Assembly: GCA_964360445.1 (NCBI GenBank)
Contig: CAYHWE010000016.1
Span: forward strand, 1-21,616
Length of the DNA stretch: 21,616 nucleotides
Direction: 5' to 3'
DNA from: CAYHWE01 sp964360445
GTDB taxonomy: Bacteria; Patescibacteriota; Patescibacteriia; Patescibacteriales; JAKAJF01
Shown here: one piece after another, positions 6,830 through 14,041 of the stretch
Position numbering within the stretch: the stretch's first letter is position 1
How the letters are laid out: each line of letters opens with the position of its first letter
Notes under the pieces: model-generated
What the model was told of the DNA's origin: nothing
What the model saw: the letters and a program-made list of their open reading frames with translations, nothing else
The model's database searches: none
Made by a program: the position numbers and the translations under genes

Positions 6830-7945
6830 ATGTTCAGAATTTCTTTCAATAAGTTTTTTATAGCCTTTGTCCTGGTTGTTTTTTTGATTGGCGGATCCGC
6901 CTTTATTGAATCAATCCCCATTTCTATCGCCGACAATCTGCGCCTGGATGACCAGGAAGCGACCGTGACTTCGATAAAGAAAGCTATGCCGGCGGTCGTG
7001 AGCATAATTGTTTATGATCGGATCCAGATCACTACCGTCAATGTGAATACGGGAGAAAAGACGACTGAGAATGAAAAACTTGAAAAAGGGTCGGGAACGG
7101 GATTCCTTATTTCGTCCGATGGATTGATCTTGACCAATAAACATGTGGTCAACGCGGGAAACGACAGCACGGCCGAGTATCGCATAATATTGAATTCAGG
7201 CAAGCAGTATTACGCCCAGCTTATCGGCAAAGACCCGATCAATGATCTGGCTGTTTTGAAAATTTTTGATAAAGATCTGTCTTTTGTGGAATTGGGAGAT
7301 AGCGATAAACTGCAAATCGGCACAACCGTAATCGCGATCGGCAACGCCTTGGGAAGGTATCAGAACAGCGCTACTAAGGGAATCGTCAGCGGCCTGGGAA
7401 GAAGCCTTTCAGCTTCAGATCAATCCGGAAGCGCGGAATTTTTAGATAATGTGATCCAGACGGACGCGCAGATAAACCTAGGCAATTCCGGCGGGCCATT
7501 GATCGATCTTGAGGGGAGGGTCGTAGGAATAAATGTGGCCATAGACAGTTCCGGCACGGCAATAGGTTTCGCGATTCCGGTCAATGACGCTAAAACGGTA
7601 ATAAAATCAGTGAGAGAGATTGGAAGGATCGTAAGACCTAGGCTGGGTGTAAGATATCAGATGATAACTCCGGAATTTGCCCAGGATAATAATCTGCAAT
7701 CGCAAAAAGGCGCCTTGGTTGTCAGCGGAGATACGCAGACGGCGATAACGCCGGGATCACCGGCAGAGAAAGCGGGTATTTTGGAGGGTGATATCGTGCT
7801 GGAAATAAATGCGATAAAACTGGAAGGAAAGAATACATTGCTTTCGGTTGTCCAAAGATATAAGCCGGGGCAGAAAATCGGTTTAAGGGTATTGAGAGGC
7901 GGCAAGATCATAATAAGATACGCCATCCTTGATGAATTCAAATAA
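6830..7945 (+). CDS. HtrA/DegP-like serine protease with one PDZ domain
   Basis: A membrane-anchored periplasmic/extracellular protease for quality control of envelope proteins. Residues 8-26 form an N-terminal hydrophobic anchor or uncleaved signal. The trypsin-like domain holds the catalytic triad H105 (LTNKHVV), D139 (NDLAVLKI) and S220 (LGNSGGPL), followed by GRVVGIN and IGFAIPV. A single PDZ domain spans about 265-371, with GVRYQ and the GSPAEKAGILEGDIVLEIN motif. Length (371 aa) is typical for DegS/HtrA-type proteins with one PDZ. ATG 6830 lacks an SD. It sits between tatD and a thioredoxin-like gene, only 19 nt from the latter, so those two may be cotranscribed. The exact HtrA subgroup is not resolved. 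Confidence 0.93.
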   Translation: MFRISFNKFFIAFVLVVFLIGGSAFIESIPISIADNLRLDDQEATVTSIKKAMPAVVSIIVYDRIQITTVNVNTGEKTTENEKLEKGSGTGFLISSDGLILTNKHVVNAGNDSTAEYRIILNSGKQYYAQLIGKDPINDLAVLKIFDKDLSFVELGDSDKLQIGTTVIAIGNALGRYQNSATKGIVSGLGRSLSASDQSGSAEFLDNVIQTDAQINLGNSGGPLIDLEGRVVGINVAIDSSGTAIGFAIPVNDAKTVIKSVREIGRIVRPRLGVRYQMITPEFAQDNNLQSQKGALVVSGDTQTAITPGSPAEKAGILEGDIVLEINAIKLEGKNTLLSVVQRYKPGQKIGLRVLRGGKIIIRYAILDEFK

Positions 7946-7964
7946 TTATGATTAAATACCGGGT

Positions 7965-8234
7965 ATGAAAATATTAAAATTCGGAGCGATATGGTGCATG
8001 CATTGCATCTACATCAAATCTGTTCTGGATGATCTGGGACAAGAATACAGGGAATTGATCGTAGAAGAATTTGATGCTGATGACCATGCGGATAAGCACA
8101 AAGAATTCAGCATCAAAGACATCCCGACTCTTGTTTTTATGGACAAGAACGGGAATGAGGTTTTGCGTCTGGAAGGAGCGAAAGATAAGAAAGAATTAAG
8201 AAAGGCGATTGATGATCTGTTGAAGCAAATATGA
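7965..8234 (+). CDS. Thioredoxin-like protein (CxxC)
   Basis: An 89-aa single-domain thioredoxin fold. The active-site motif is C11-M-H-C14 after FGAIW, with the cis-proline in DIPTLVF (P54), and a C-terminal helix. It is cytoplasmic since no signal peptide is present. The WCMHC site and short length differ from classical Trx (WCGPC, about 105 aa), so it is better called thioredoxin-like, perhaps acting as a disulfide reductase for an unknown client. It starts at ATG 7965, 19 nt after the protease gene, and is followed by a good terminator, so the two may form an operon. No SD. Confidence 0.87.
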   Translation: MKILKFGAIWCMHCIYIKSVLDDLGQEYRELIVEEFDADDHADKHKEFSIKDIPTLVFMDKNGNEVLRLEGAKDKKELRKAIDDLLKQI

Positions 8235-8237
8235 TTG

Positions 8238-8265
8238 AAGCCGGTCGCGATGATCGGCTTTTTTT
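8238..8265 (+). terminator. Rho-independent terminator after the thioredoxin-like gene
   Basis: AAGCCGGTC (8238-8246), loop GCGAT, and GATCGGCTT (8252-8260) form a 9-bp stem with one G-T wobble, followed by a run of seven T (8259-8265). It starts four bases after the stop codon. Confidence 0.85.
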
Positions 8266-8281
8266 CGTTTAGAGGGTTTTG

Positions 8282-8290
8282 TGATATAAT
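8282..8290 (+). promoter_or_regulatory. Extended -10 promoter of the kinase/acyl-CoA synthetase operon
   Basis: TGATATAAT contains a perfect TATAAT (8285-8290) with an upstream TG, an extended -10. The -35 region is poor (T-rich terminator tail). It lies just after the preceding terminator, as expected for a new transcription unit starting near 8297. Confidence 0.6.
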
Positions 8291-8345
8291 ATGTGTATAT
8301 GAATATTAACTTTTGCGCGTTATGAATTATGCCTTTTTGCGGAGC

Positions 8346-9323
8346 ATGAAATTCGATATCATCACCATAGGAGGCGCAACGGAGGATGTCGCTTTAAATA
8401 CGAAAGATGGGGTTTTGCTTGATAATAAGAATGACTTGTTAAGGCAGAAGCTGCTGGCTTTTGAATATGGAGCGAAGGTCGATATAGAGAAGGCATTTTT
8501 TTCTTTCGGAGGAGGGGCGGCGAATGTCGCTGTGTCATCCAGTCTTTTGGGACTGAAGACGGCGATCATCGCGGCTGTCGGCGATGATAATTCGGCTAAA
8601 AGCATCGTTAAGAATCTGAAGGATAGGGGTGTTGATGTTTCTTTGGTTAAGGAAGTAAGGGATATAAGTTCCGGCCTTTCTTTCTTATTAGTCGGAGAAG
8701 ATAATGAACATATCGTATTTTCGGCGCGCGGAGCAAACAGCCATCTTGAAATTTCGGAAAAAGATCTGAAAAATTTACGCAAAACAGAATGGATATTCAT
8801 TTCTTCTCTTTCCGGCGAATGGCAGGATTGTTTAGAAAAAGTTTTCAGCCTGGAAGCGAAAATAGCCTGGAACCCGGGGCATGTCCAGCTTAAGAAAGGG
8901 ATTTCCGGAATAGGCAAGTATCTGAAAAATACGAAAGTCCTGATTTTGAACAAGGACGAAGCGACGGAATTGGTACTGTCCCATAAAAAATATAAGGATC
9001 AGGATGGAGATTTTTTTAATGATATCAATAATATCCTGAGCGCTTTAAAAAGTTTCGGTCCGGAGATCGCGGTTGTGACTAACGGACATTCAGGCGCCCA
9101 TGCCCATGACGGCAAAGAATTTTATTTCCAGCCGGCAATCAAAGAGAAAAGAAGGGTTGACACGACAGGAGTCGGCGATGCCTTCGGTTCTTCATTTGTC
9201 GCCGGGTTGAAGATTTATCAGGGTGATATCAGGAAGGCGATGTTTTTGGGCGCGCGCAATACTTCATCCGTCGTCAGCATCCAGGGCGCGCAGAACGGGC
9301 TTTTGACGAAGAAGGATTTATAA
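8346..9323 (+). CDS. PfkB/ribokinase-family sugar or nucleoside kinase
   Basis: PfkB-family kinases transfer the ATP gamma-phosphate to a sugar or nucleoside hydroxyl in the cytoplasm. Signature one is FSFGGGAANVA (53-62); signature two is DTTGVGDAFGSSF (272-284), whose GVGD includes the catalytic base D278. The N-terminal MKFDIITIGGATED supports the start at ATG 8346; ATG 8322 and TTG 8313 are also in frame and would add 8 or 11 residues. An AxGDD motif (77-81) is also present. The substrate cannot be told from sequence; ribokinase-, fructokinase- and adenosine kinase-like roles are all possible. It is the first gene after a clear terminator/promoter junction and is followed 17 nt later by the acyl-CoA synthetase, so the two are probably cotranscribed. 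Confidence 0.88.
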   Translation: MKFDIITIGGATEDVALNTKDGVLLDNKNDLLRQKLLAFEYGAKVDIEKAFFSFGGGAANVAVSSSLLGLKTAIIAAVGDDNSAKSIVKNLKDRGVDVSLVKEVRDISSGLSFLLVGEDNEHIVFSARGANSHLEISEKDLKNLRKTEWIFISSLSGEWQDCLEKVFSLEAKIAWNPGHVQLKKGISGIGKYLKNTKVLILNKDEATELVLSHKKYKDQDGDFFNDINNILSALKSFGPEIAVVTNGHSGAHAHDGKEFYFQPAIKEKRRVDTTGVGDAFGSSFVAGLKIYQGDIRKAMFLGARNTSSVVSIQGAQNGLLTKKDL

Positions 9324-9340
9324 GAATTATTTGTCTTGCT

Positions 9341-11359
9341 ATGAATTTAAACACTTTCCTGTATCCAAAATCAGTAGCTGTTATCGGCGCTTCCAAAGAC
9401 AAGAAGAAAATCGGTTTTCAGATATTGAACAACATAATCAGAAATAATTTCCGCGGCAGGATATATCCGATCAGTCTCAAAGAAGAGGAGATAGATGGAT
9501 TAAAAGCCTACAAGAGTATTGCCAATGTGCGCGCGGATCTGGCCGTCATCGCCATACCGGCTAATTTTGTCCTGAACGAGATAGAAAAATGCGCTAAAGC
9601 CGGGGTCAGGAATATCATCATTGTCAGCGCCGGATTTTCAGAAGACGGAGCGGAGGGCGGGAGGCGCGAAAAAAAAATAAAAGAATTGGCAAAAAGGTAT
9701 AGATTAAATGTCTTGGGGCCTAATTGCCTGGGCATGATGAATTCGGCGAATAATTTGAACGCCACTTTTGCCAAATCGGAAATAAAAAAAGGGCGGGCTG
9801 CTTTCGTTTCCCAATCAGGCGCGATATGCAGCGCCGCTTTGGATTGGGCGCAGGGAAAAAATTTCGGATTTTCAAAATTTGTCAGTCTTGGCAATAAAGC
9901 CGTATTGGATGAAAATGATTTTTTTGAATATTTTGAAAAGGATAGAGAAACGGATTTGGTTGTTGCTTATCTTGAAGAAATAGAAGACGGAAGGAAATTT
10001 ATGGAGGTCGTTTCCAGATTGTCAAAAATAAAGCCGGTTGCGATCCTGAAAGCGGGGCAAAGCGAAGCCGGGGCTTTGGCGGCGATGTCCCATACCGGCA
10101 GCATCGCCGGATCCAACGAGGCTGTTTTAGCCGGTTTTAAGAGAACAGGCGTGATAGTATTGGAAAATATCGAAGAGATGTTCGATCTGCTTTTATTTTA
10201 CAGCAAACACAAGAAAATCAAAGGCGATGACGTCGTTTTGATTTCCAACGCGGGCGGACCGATGGTCGCGACAGTTGATCTTTTGAGCAAGAACGGAGTC
10301 AGTCTTAATAAATTTTCTCGCGAACTGGTAGAAGAATTGAAAGAAACGCTTCCGAAAATCGTAAAGATCAAAGATCCGCTGGATATCATCGGCGATGCTG
10401 ATGCAGGCCGTTTCAAGGATGCCATAGAGGCTGTGCTTGAGGATAAGAAAGTTTCCAATGTCCTTATTCTTTTAACTCCGCAGACTTCGACAGAAGTGAA
10501 GAAAACCGCGGAAATAATTACTTCGTTGGCGGCTCATCATAAAGATAAAGTTATTTTTACGAGTTTTATGGGAGGGAAGTCGGTAAAGAACGCAAAGGCG
10601 ATCCTGGAAAAGGGCGGCATCACTAATTTCGATTTTCCGAATAAGGACGTGAACATGCTGACGAAGATAATAAATTATGAAAATGACAGGAAAAAATTGA
10701 GGGTATATAAGAGGATTCCGGCGCAGGAGCATAAACGTCGCGGAGAACAGCTTGATTATATCGAAACATTCAAGATTCTGAAGAAATTCGGCATTCCGGC
10801 TGTTGAAACGCACAAGGTTACGGGCCAGAATGATTTGAAAATAATGAGTTATCCGGCGGTACTGAAAGCGGTCGGCAAGAAAATCATACATAAAACGGAA
10901 AAAAGAGCGGTCGCGCTGGGGATAAAGAATAAACAGGAGGCTGAAAAGAAATTAAAAGAGCTTAAAAGGATCTTGGAAGATAAAAGTTATTGCGTTTCCC
11001 AGCCGATGGTTGCCGGCGATATCGAGATGATTGTCGGGTTCAGGCGCGACCGGTCGTTCGGGCCGATCATCATGGTCGGAATGGGCGGAATTTATACGGA
11101 AGTTTTCAAAGATGTGCAGCTGGGCGTCGATGATATAAGCAACGCCGACATCCGGGATATGATTGAAAAATTGAAGATTTATCCGATACTGAAAGGAGCA
11201 AGAGGGAAGCGCGGATATAATTTAAAAATTTTGGACAAGATCATTTCAGGTGTAGCCAGGATGGCGCAAAAGAGGCGCGACATTCATGAGCTTGATATCA
11301 ATCCGGTAATCCTTAAAGGCGATAAGGCGATCGCTCTTGACGCGAGAATAGTAATATGA
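9341..11359 (+). CDS. Acyl-CoA (acetate-CoA) ligase, ADP-forming, fused alpha-beta subunits
   Basis: The enzyme converts acyl-CoA, ADP and phosphate to the free acid, CoA and ATP by a phosphohistidine relay, giving substrate-level ATP in fermenters. Residues 1-450 are the alpha part: CoA-binding fold with SVAVIGASKD (11-20), a VLGPNCLGMM stretch (124-133), VSQSGA and the phosphorylated H251 in MSHTGS. Residues 470-672 form the ATP-grasp beta part, with the second-site histidine H517 in IIHKTE and the GPIIMVGMGGIYTEV metal/nucleotide-binding region, ending in the LDINPVIL motif. Fusion order alpha-beta and length near 670-700 aa are usual. The second-site His is followed by KTE instead of the frequent K(S/T)D. 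ATG 9341 without SD, 17 nt after the kinase. Acyl specificity is unknown. Confidence 0.92.
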   Translation: MNLNTFLYPKSVAVIGASKDKKKIGFQILNNIIRNNFRGRIYPISLKEEEIDGLKAYKSIANVRADLAVIAIPANFVLNEIEKCAKAGVRNIIIVSAGFSEDGAEGGRREKKIKELAKRYRLNVLGPNCLGMMNSANNLNATFAKSEIKKGRAAFVSQSGAICSAALDWAQGKNFGFSKFVSLGNKAVLDENDFFEYFEKDRETDLVVAYLEEIEDGRKFMEVVSRLSKIKPVAILKAGQSEAGALAAMSHTGSIAGSNEAVLAGFKRTGVIVLENIEEMFDLLLFYSKHKKIKGDDVVLISNAGGPMVATVDLLSKNGVSLNKFSRELVEELKETLPKIVKIKDPLDIIGDADAGRFKDAIEAVLEDKKVSNVLILLTPQTSTEVKKTAEIITSLAAHHKDKVIFTSFMGGKSVKNAKAILEKGGITNFDFPNKDVNMLTKIINYENDRKKLRVYKRIPAQEHKRRGEQLDYIETFKILKKFGIPAVETHKVTGQNDLKIMSYPAVLKAVGKKIIHKTEKRAVALGIKNKQEAEKKLKELKRILEDKSYCVSQPMVAGDIEMIVGFRRDRSFGPIIMVGMGGIYTEVFKDVQLGVDDISNADIRDMIEKLKIYPILKGARGKRGYNLKILDKIISGVARMAQKRRDIHELDINPVILKGDKAIALDARIVI

Positions 11360-11428
11360 TCCCATAACTTACAGCTCGCAATATTGAATATTTTTTAATG
11401 GGATGCGGGATATGAGATATGAAATTGC

Positions 11429-13060
11429 ATGATTAAAAGAATATTTTTCGGTAAAATAAACAGCATAACGATGGCAGCGAGTCTTGTCGCTTTTTCGTCT
11501 TTGATTTCAAGGCTGCTTGGCATTTTCCGCGATCGAATATTGGCCGGAGAATTCGGCGCCGGCCATATTCTTGATATCTATTACGCCGCTTTCAGAGTCC
11601 CTGATTTCATCTTCAATCTTCTCATACTCGGCGCGTTATCGGCTGGCTTCATCCCTGTTTTTACCTCTTTGATTAAAGATGAGAATCATGACAATGATGA
11701 GGCATGGCGATTTGTCAGCGATATCCTTAATATAATAATGCTGTTCCTGATCGTGATTTCAGCGCTGGGAATAATTTTTGCTCCGTTTTTGATCCATCTG
11801 ATTACGCCCGGCTTTTCTCCGGAAGACCAGAAAGCGACATCAGATCTGACCCGCGTAATGTTCCTATCGCCTCTATTCTTAGGAATCTCTGGCGTTATCG
11901 GCGGCGTCCTGCAATCATTCAAAAGATTTTTCATATATTCTTTGTCTCCGATATTCTATAATATAGGGATTATAATCGGCGCGTTGTATCTTGTCGATAT
12001 TTTCGGAATATACGGGCTCGCTGTCGGCGTTGTCCTGGGAGCGTTCATGCACATGATCATCCAGCTGCCGTCTTTGTTCGCTCTCGGGTTCAAGTATTCT
12101 TTCAGTCTGGATTTGAAAAGCCGGTATGTCCAAAAAATAGGAGTAATGATGATTCCGCGCACTTTGAGTTTGGCTGTTTCCCAGGCAAATCTCCTTATTA
12201 TTACGGTCATAGCGACAACGCTTTTGAGCGGTTCTCTGGCAATCATGAATTTTGCCAATAATCTGCAAGCGTTCGCAATCGGCATATTCGGCATATCTTT
12301 TGCCGTTGCAGCTTTCCCTACTTTTTCCGCTCAGGCGTTCGACCGCAAGAAGTTATCAGAGAGTTTTTCCCAGACAGTAAGGCAGATCTTGTTTTTCATC
12401 GTTCCATCGACCGTGCTTTTGCTGACTTTGCGCGCGCAGATCATCCGCGTTACTTTGGGAGTCGGTAATTTTGACTGGGAAGATACGGTCCTTACGATCG
12501 ATACTTTGGGATTTTTTGCGCTTTCTCTTTTCGCGCAAGCCTTATTGCCGCTCCTGACAAGAGTATTTTATGCCCGCCATGACACGAAAAGCCCTTTTTA
12601 TATCGGCGTAGTCTCTTTTTTCCTTAATGTTGTCTTATCATTCTGGCTGGCGGATAAGCTGGGTGTTGCCGGACTCGCTCTCGCTTTCTCGATTTCCAGT
12701 ATTTTTAATTTCATATTACTATGGATCATGCTGCGGATTGAAATCGGATATCTGCACGAGATGAAGATATTGGTTTCCAGCCTGAAATTTTCCGCTGCGG
12801 CGATAATAGCGGGAATCGCCATCCAGGTCACCAAGCTTTTGGTCTGGCCGTTCATAGATATGAGCAGGACGGTAGGTGTTTTTTTGCAGGGATTTTTGGC
12901 GGGGACAATAGGGATATTGGTCTATATTCTCGTCTCCTATGTCCTTAAAACAGAAGAGCTGCTTAATCTTGGCGAAGGAGTCAAGCGCAGGCTTTGGAAG
13001 AAAAAAGAAACAAAAGAAAGAGTCGCTTCTGCGGACCAGGGGGAGGCGAGAGGGATTTAG
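11429..13060 (+). CDS. murJ: Lipid II flippase MurJ
   Basis: MurJ flips undecaprenyl-linked peptidoglycan precursor across the inner membrane. The protein is 543 aa with about 13-14 hydrophobic segments and the family N-terminal pattern SLISRLLGIFRDRILAGEFG, which includes conserved Arg residues lining the substrate cavity, followed by AFRVPDFIFNLLILGALSAGFIPVF. The RVFYARHDTKSPF segment near residue 380 is another MurJ/MVF hallmark. The C-terminal ~45 residues are charged and cytoplasmic. ATG 11429 overlaps the stop of a six-codon upstream reading frame by four bases, which may be chance; no SD. The 69-nt gap upstream shows no convincing terminator. Presence implies the cell makes peptidoglycan. 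Confidence 0.93.
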   Translation: MIKRIFFGKINSITMAASLVAFSSLISRLLGIFRDRILAGEFGAGHILDIYYAAFRVPDFIFNLLILGALSAGFIPVFTSLIKDENHDNDEAWRFVSDILNIIMLFLIVISALGIIFAPFLIHLITPGFSPEDQKATSDLTRVMFLSPLFLGISGVIGGVLQSFKRFFIYSLSPIFYNIGIIIGALYLVDIFGIYGLAVGVVLGAFMHMIIQLPSLFALGFKYSFSLDLKSRYVQKIGVMMIPRTLSLAVSQANLLIITVIATTLLSGSLAIMNFANNLQAFAIGIFGISFAVAAFPTFSAQAFDRKKLSESFSQTVRQILFFIVPSTVLLLTLRAQIIRVTLGVGNFDWEDTVLTIDTLGFFALSLFAQALLPLLTRVFYARHDTKSPFYIGVVSFFLNVVLSFWLADKLGVAGLALAFSISSIFNFILLWIMLRIEIGYLHEMKILVSSLKFSAAAIIAGIAIQVTKLLVWPFIDMSRTVGVFLQGFLAGTIGILVYILVSYVLKTEELLNLGEGVKRRLWKKKETKERVASADQGEARGI

Positions 13061-13121
13061 CTGGTCTTTACAGATTTTAAAATTTGTGATATTTTGGAAT
13101 GTTTTAAAGTTCTTTATATAA

Positions 13122-13137
13122 AGGAGGAGTGAGATGG
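13122..13137 (+). promoter_or_regulatory. Strong Shine-Dalgarno (AAAGGAGG) fixing the start at 13134
   Basis: AAAGGAGG lies seven to eight bases before ATG 13134. It stands out because most + strand genes in the window have no recognisable SD. Confidence 0.85.
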
Positions 13138-13634
13138 AAAAAAAGAATAACGAAGATTTTGTAATCTGCCCAACCTGCAAACAGCAGGTAATGAAGCTCT
13201 ATCCCGAGACAAACAGCGCAAGGCCGGTCAGCCATACGAATAAAAATGGAGAGAAATGTCCTGTCGGAGATGAGAGCCAGGATCAGGACGATGCGAAGTT
13301 TACGTTGGTTTATACGGGGGATTGCGCGCTTTGCGGATTTAAAGCGCTACCCGTTATTATCAGCAATGAGTTGAGCGCAGAAGATCTTGTCGGCGGGGAA
13401 GATGAGGGTAGCGGAGAAGAAGGGGTGGAGGATAGCGTTTATTTTTATGAGTTAAAGGATGAAAATACAAGGGACGAGATTGCCAGGAAGACATTACAAA
13501 CAGTGCATGATGCGCAATCTACAGGGTGTCATGGCATTATAAGCGTAAAACAGGTCGAAAGCATAGAGGACATGGAGGCTATGATGGAAGGTGATATGTT
13601 GAAGGAAGATGTTCCTGTAAAATATCTCAATTAA
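13134..13634 (+). CDS. Cys-pair (zinc-ribbon-like) acidic protein, 166 aa, unknown function
   Basis: Not a family I can name. C12-P-T-C15 and C64-A-L-C67 are CxxC knuckles about 50 residues apart, likely to bind one zinc; C42 and C132 are extra cysteines. Residues 82-100 are a Gly/Glu/Asp-rich acidic linker, and the C-terminal half (101-166) looks like a compact alpha/beta domain with SVYFYELKDE and GIISVKQVE strands. No signal peptide or membrane segment, so probably cytoplasmic. The start is fixed by a strong AAAGGAGG SD and the end by a good terminator (13655-13680). It follows murJ by 73 nt and is followed by a repeat-rich gap. It could be a nucleic-acid or protein-binding adaptor, which is speculation. 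Confidence 0.75.
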   Translation: MEKKNNEDFVICPTCKQQVMKLYPETNSARPVSHTNKNGEKCPVGDESQDQDDAKFTLVYTGDCALCGFKALPVIISNELSAEDLVGGEDEGSGEEGVEDSVYFYELKDENTRDEIARKTLQTVHDAQSTGCHGIISVKQVESIEDMEAMMEGDMLKEDVPVKYLN

Positions 13635-13654
13635 AACTCAATAAGAAAAAAATA

Positions 13655-13680
13655 AAGAGGCGATGGAAATCGCCTCTTTT
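13655..13680 (+). terminator. Rho-independent terminator after the 166-aa gene
   Basis: AAGAGGCGAT (13655-13664), loop GGAA and ATCGCCTCTT (13669-13678) form a perfect 10-bp stem that runs into TTTT. Confidence 0.88.
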
Positions 13681-13731
13681 AAATGTTAAATTTTATTTGA
13701 CCAAACTAGCAATAATTAGTAATATAATTAG

Positions 13732-13760
13732 ACGCGATCCGCCAGCTGGCGGATTCGCGT
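13732..13760. repeat. Near-perfect 29-bp palindrome
   Basis: ACGCGA-TCCGCCAG meets CTGGCGGA-T-TCGCGT, perfect apart from one extra T (13754). The inner TCCGCCAGCTGGCGGA is a perfect 16-bp palindrome. A weak T-rich tail follows (TTCTGTTTAATTTT), so it could terminate, but a good terminator already lies 50 nt upstream. It resembles the GC-rich repeats scattered in this genome. Confidence 0.7.
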
Positions 13761-13784
13761 TTCTGTTTAATTTTAGAGATATTT

Positions 13785-13929
13785 CCTCTCCTTGCCAAGG
13801 AGGGGATTAAGGGGAGGTGGGGTGGTGTTATGTATGGAGATGAAGATTCACGAATAGTTGATTGATTGGGCCCACCTCACCCCAGCCTGCCTGCGCAGGC
13901 AGGCCCTCTCCTTATCAAGGAGAGGGGGA
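13785..13929. repeat. Composite inverted-repeat element upstream of lepA
   Basis: The left arm (13785-13823: CCTCTCCTTGCCAAGGAG... then GGGGAGGTGGGG) is the approximate reverse complement of the right arm (13870-13928: CCCACCTCACCCC ... CCTCTCCTTATCAAGGAG). Each arm has its own CTCCTT/AAGGAG hairpin. The right arm is interrupted by a perfect 20-bp palindrome (13885-13904, GCCTGCCTGC and its complement). The 45-nt centre holds no gene. The element is MITE-like in shape, but no transposase is near. Together with the palindrome at 13732 it fills most of the ~300-nt gap 13635-13936. Confidence 0.7.
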
Positions 13930-13936
13930 TAATTTT

Positions 13937-14032
13937 ATGAATAAAATTAGAAATTTCTGCATCATCGCGCATATCGATCACCCGCCTATGCCAGGGGCTT
14001 CGGCGAGGCGAGAGTCGGAATTGTCTGGATAA
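13937..14032 (+). pseudogene. Truncated duplicate of the lepA 5' end (31-codon remnant)
   Basis: ATG 13937 opens MNKIRNFCIIAHIDH, matching the start of LepA (MNNIRNFCIIAHIDH) at 14 of 15 residues. After GATCAC the frame diverges into PPMPGASARRESELSG and stops at 14030-14032, just before the GKST of the P-loop, so it cannot be a GTPase. Over the 45 nt shared with 14042-14086 there are five differences, four of them synonymous. The leader GGATAA...TTTTATGAA is also duplicated. A GC-rich repeat (13980-14018) separates the copies. It may be a relic of recombination or insertion; a role as a translated leader peptide is possible but unproven. Confidence 0.8.
13980..14018. repeat. GC-rich imperfect palindrome between the two lepA 5' ends
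   Basis: CGCCT and AGGCG arms, with inner GCC and GGC, can pair around AGGGGCTTC. It begins CCCGCCT, as does the palindrome at 5848. It lies exactly at the point where the truncated lepA copy loses homology. Confidence 0.55.
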
Positions 14033-14041
14033 GATTATTTT

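Noticed and set aside
8299..8325. An eight-codon upstream reading frame ending in TGA that overlaps an ATG at 8322, and a similar six-codon frame at 11412-11432 overlapping the murJ start.
   Set aside because: Any ATGA creates such an overlap, and short upstream ATGs are frequent in AT-rich sequence; no SD or conservation supports leader peptides.
12939..13121. A 60-codon + strand frame overlapping the end of murJ.
   Set aside because: It lies mostly in another frame of murJ, has no SD, and ends just before the well-supported 13134 gene.
13111..13121. A TATATA -10 box directly before the SD of the 166-aa gene.
   Set aside because: Transcription starting from it would begin within or after the SD and remove it, so the real promoter must be further upstream or shared with murJ.
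13785..13929. A CRISPR-like or tandem repeat array near lepA.
   Set aside because: The units are inverted, of different lengths and not regularly spaced; no leader or cas gene is present.
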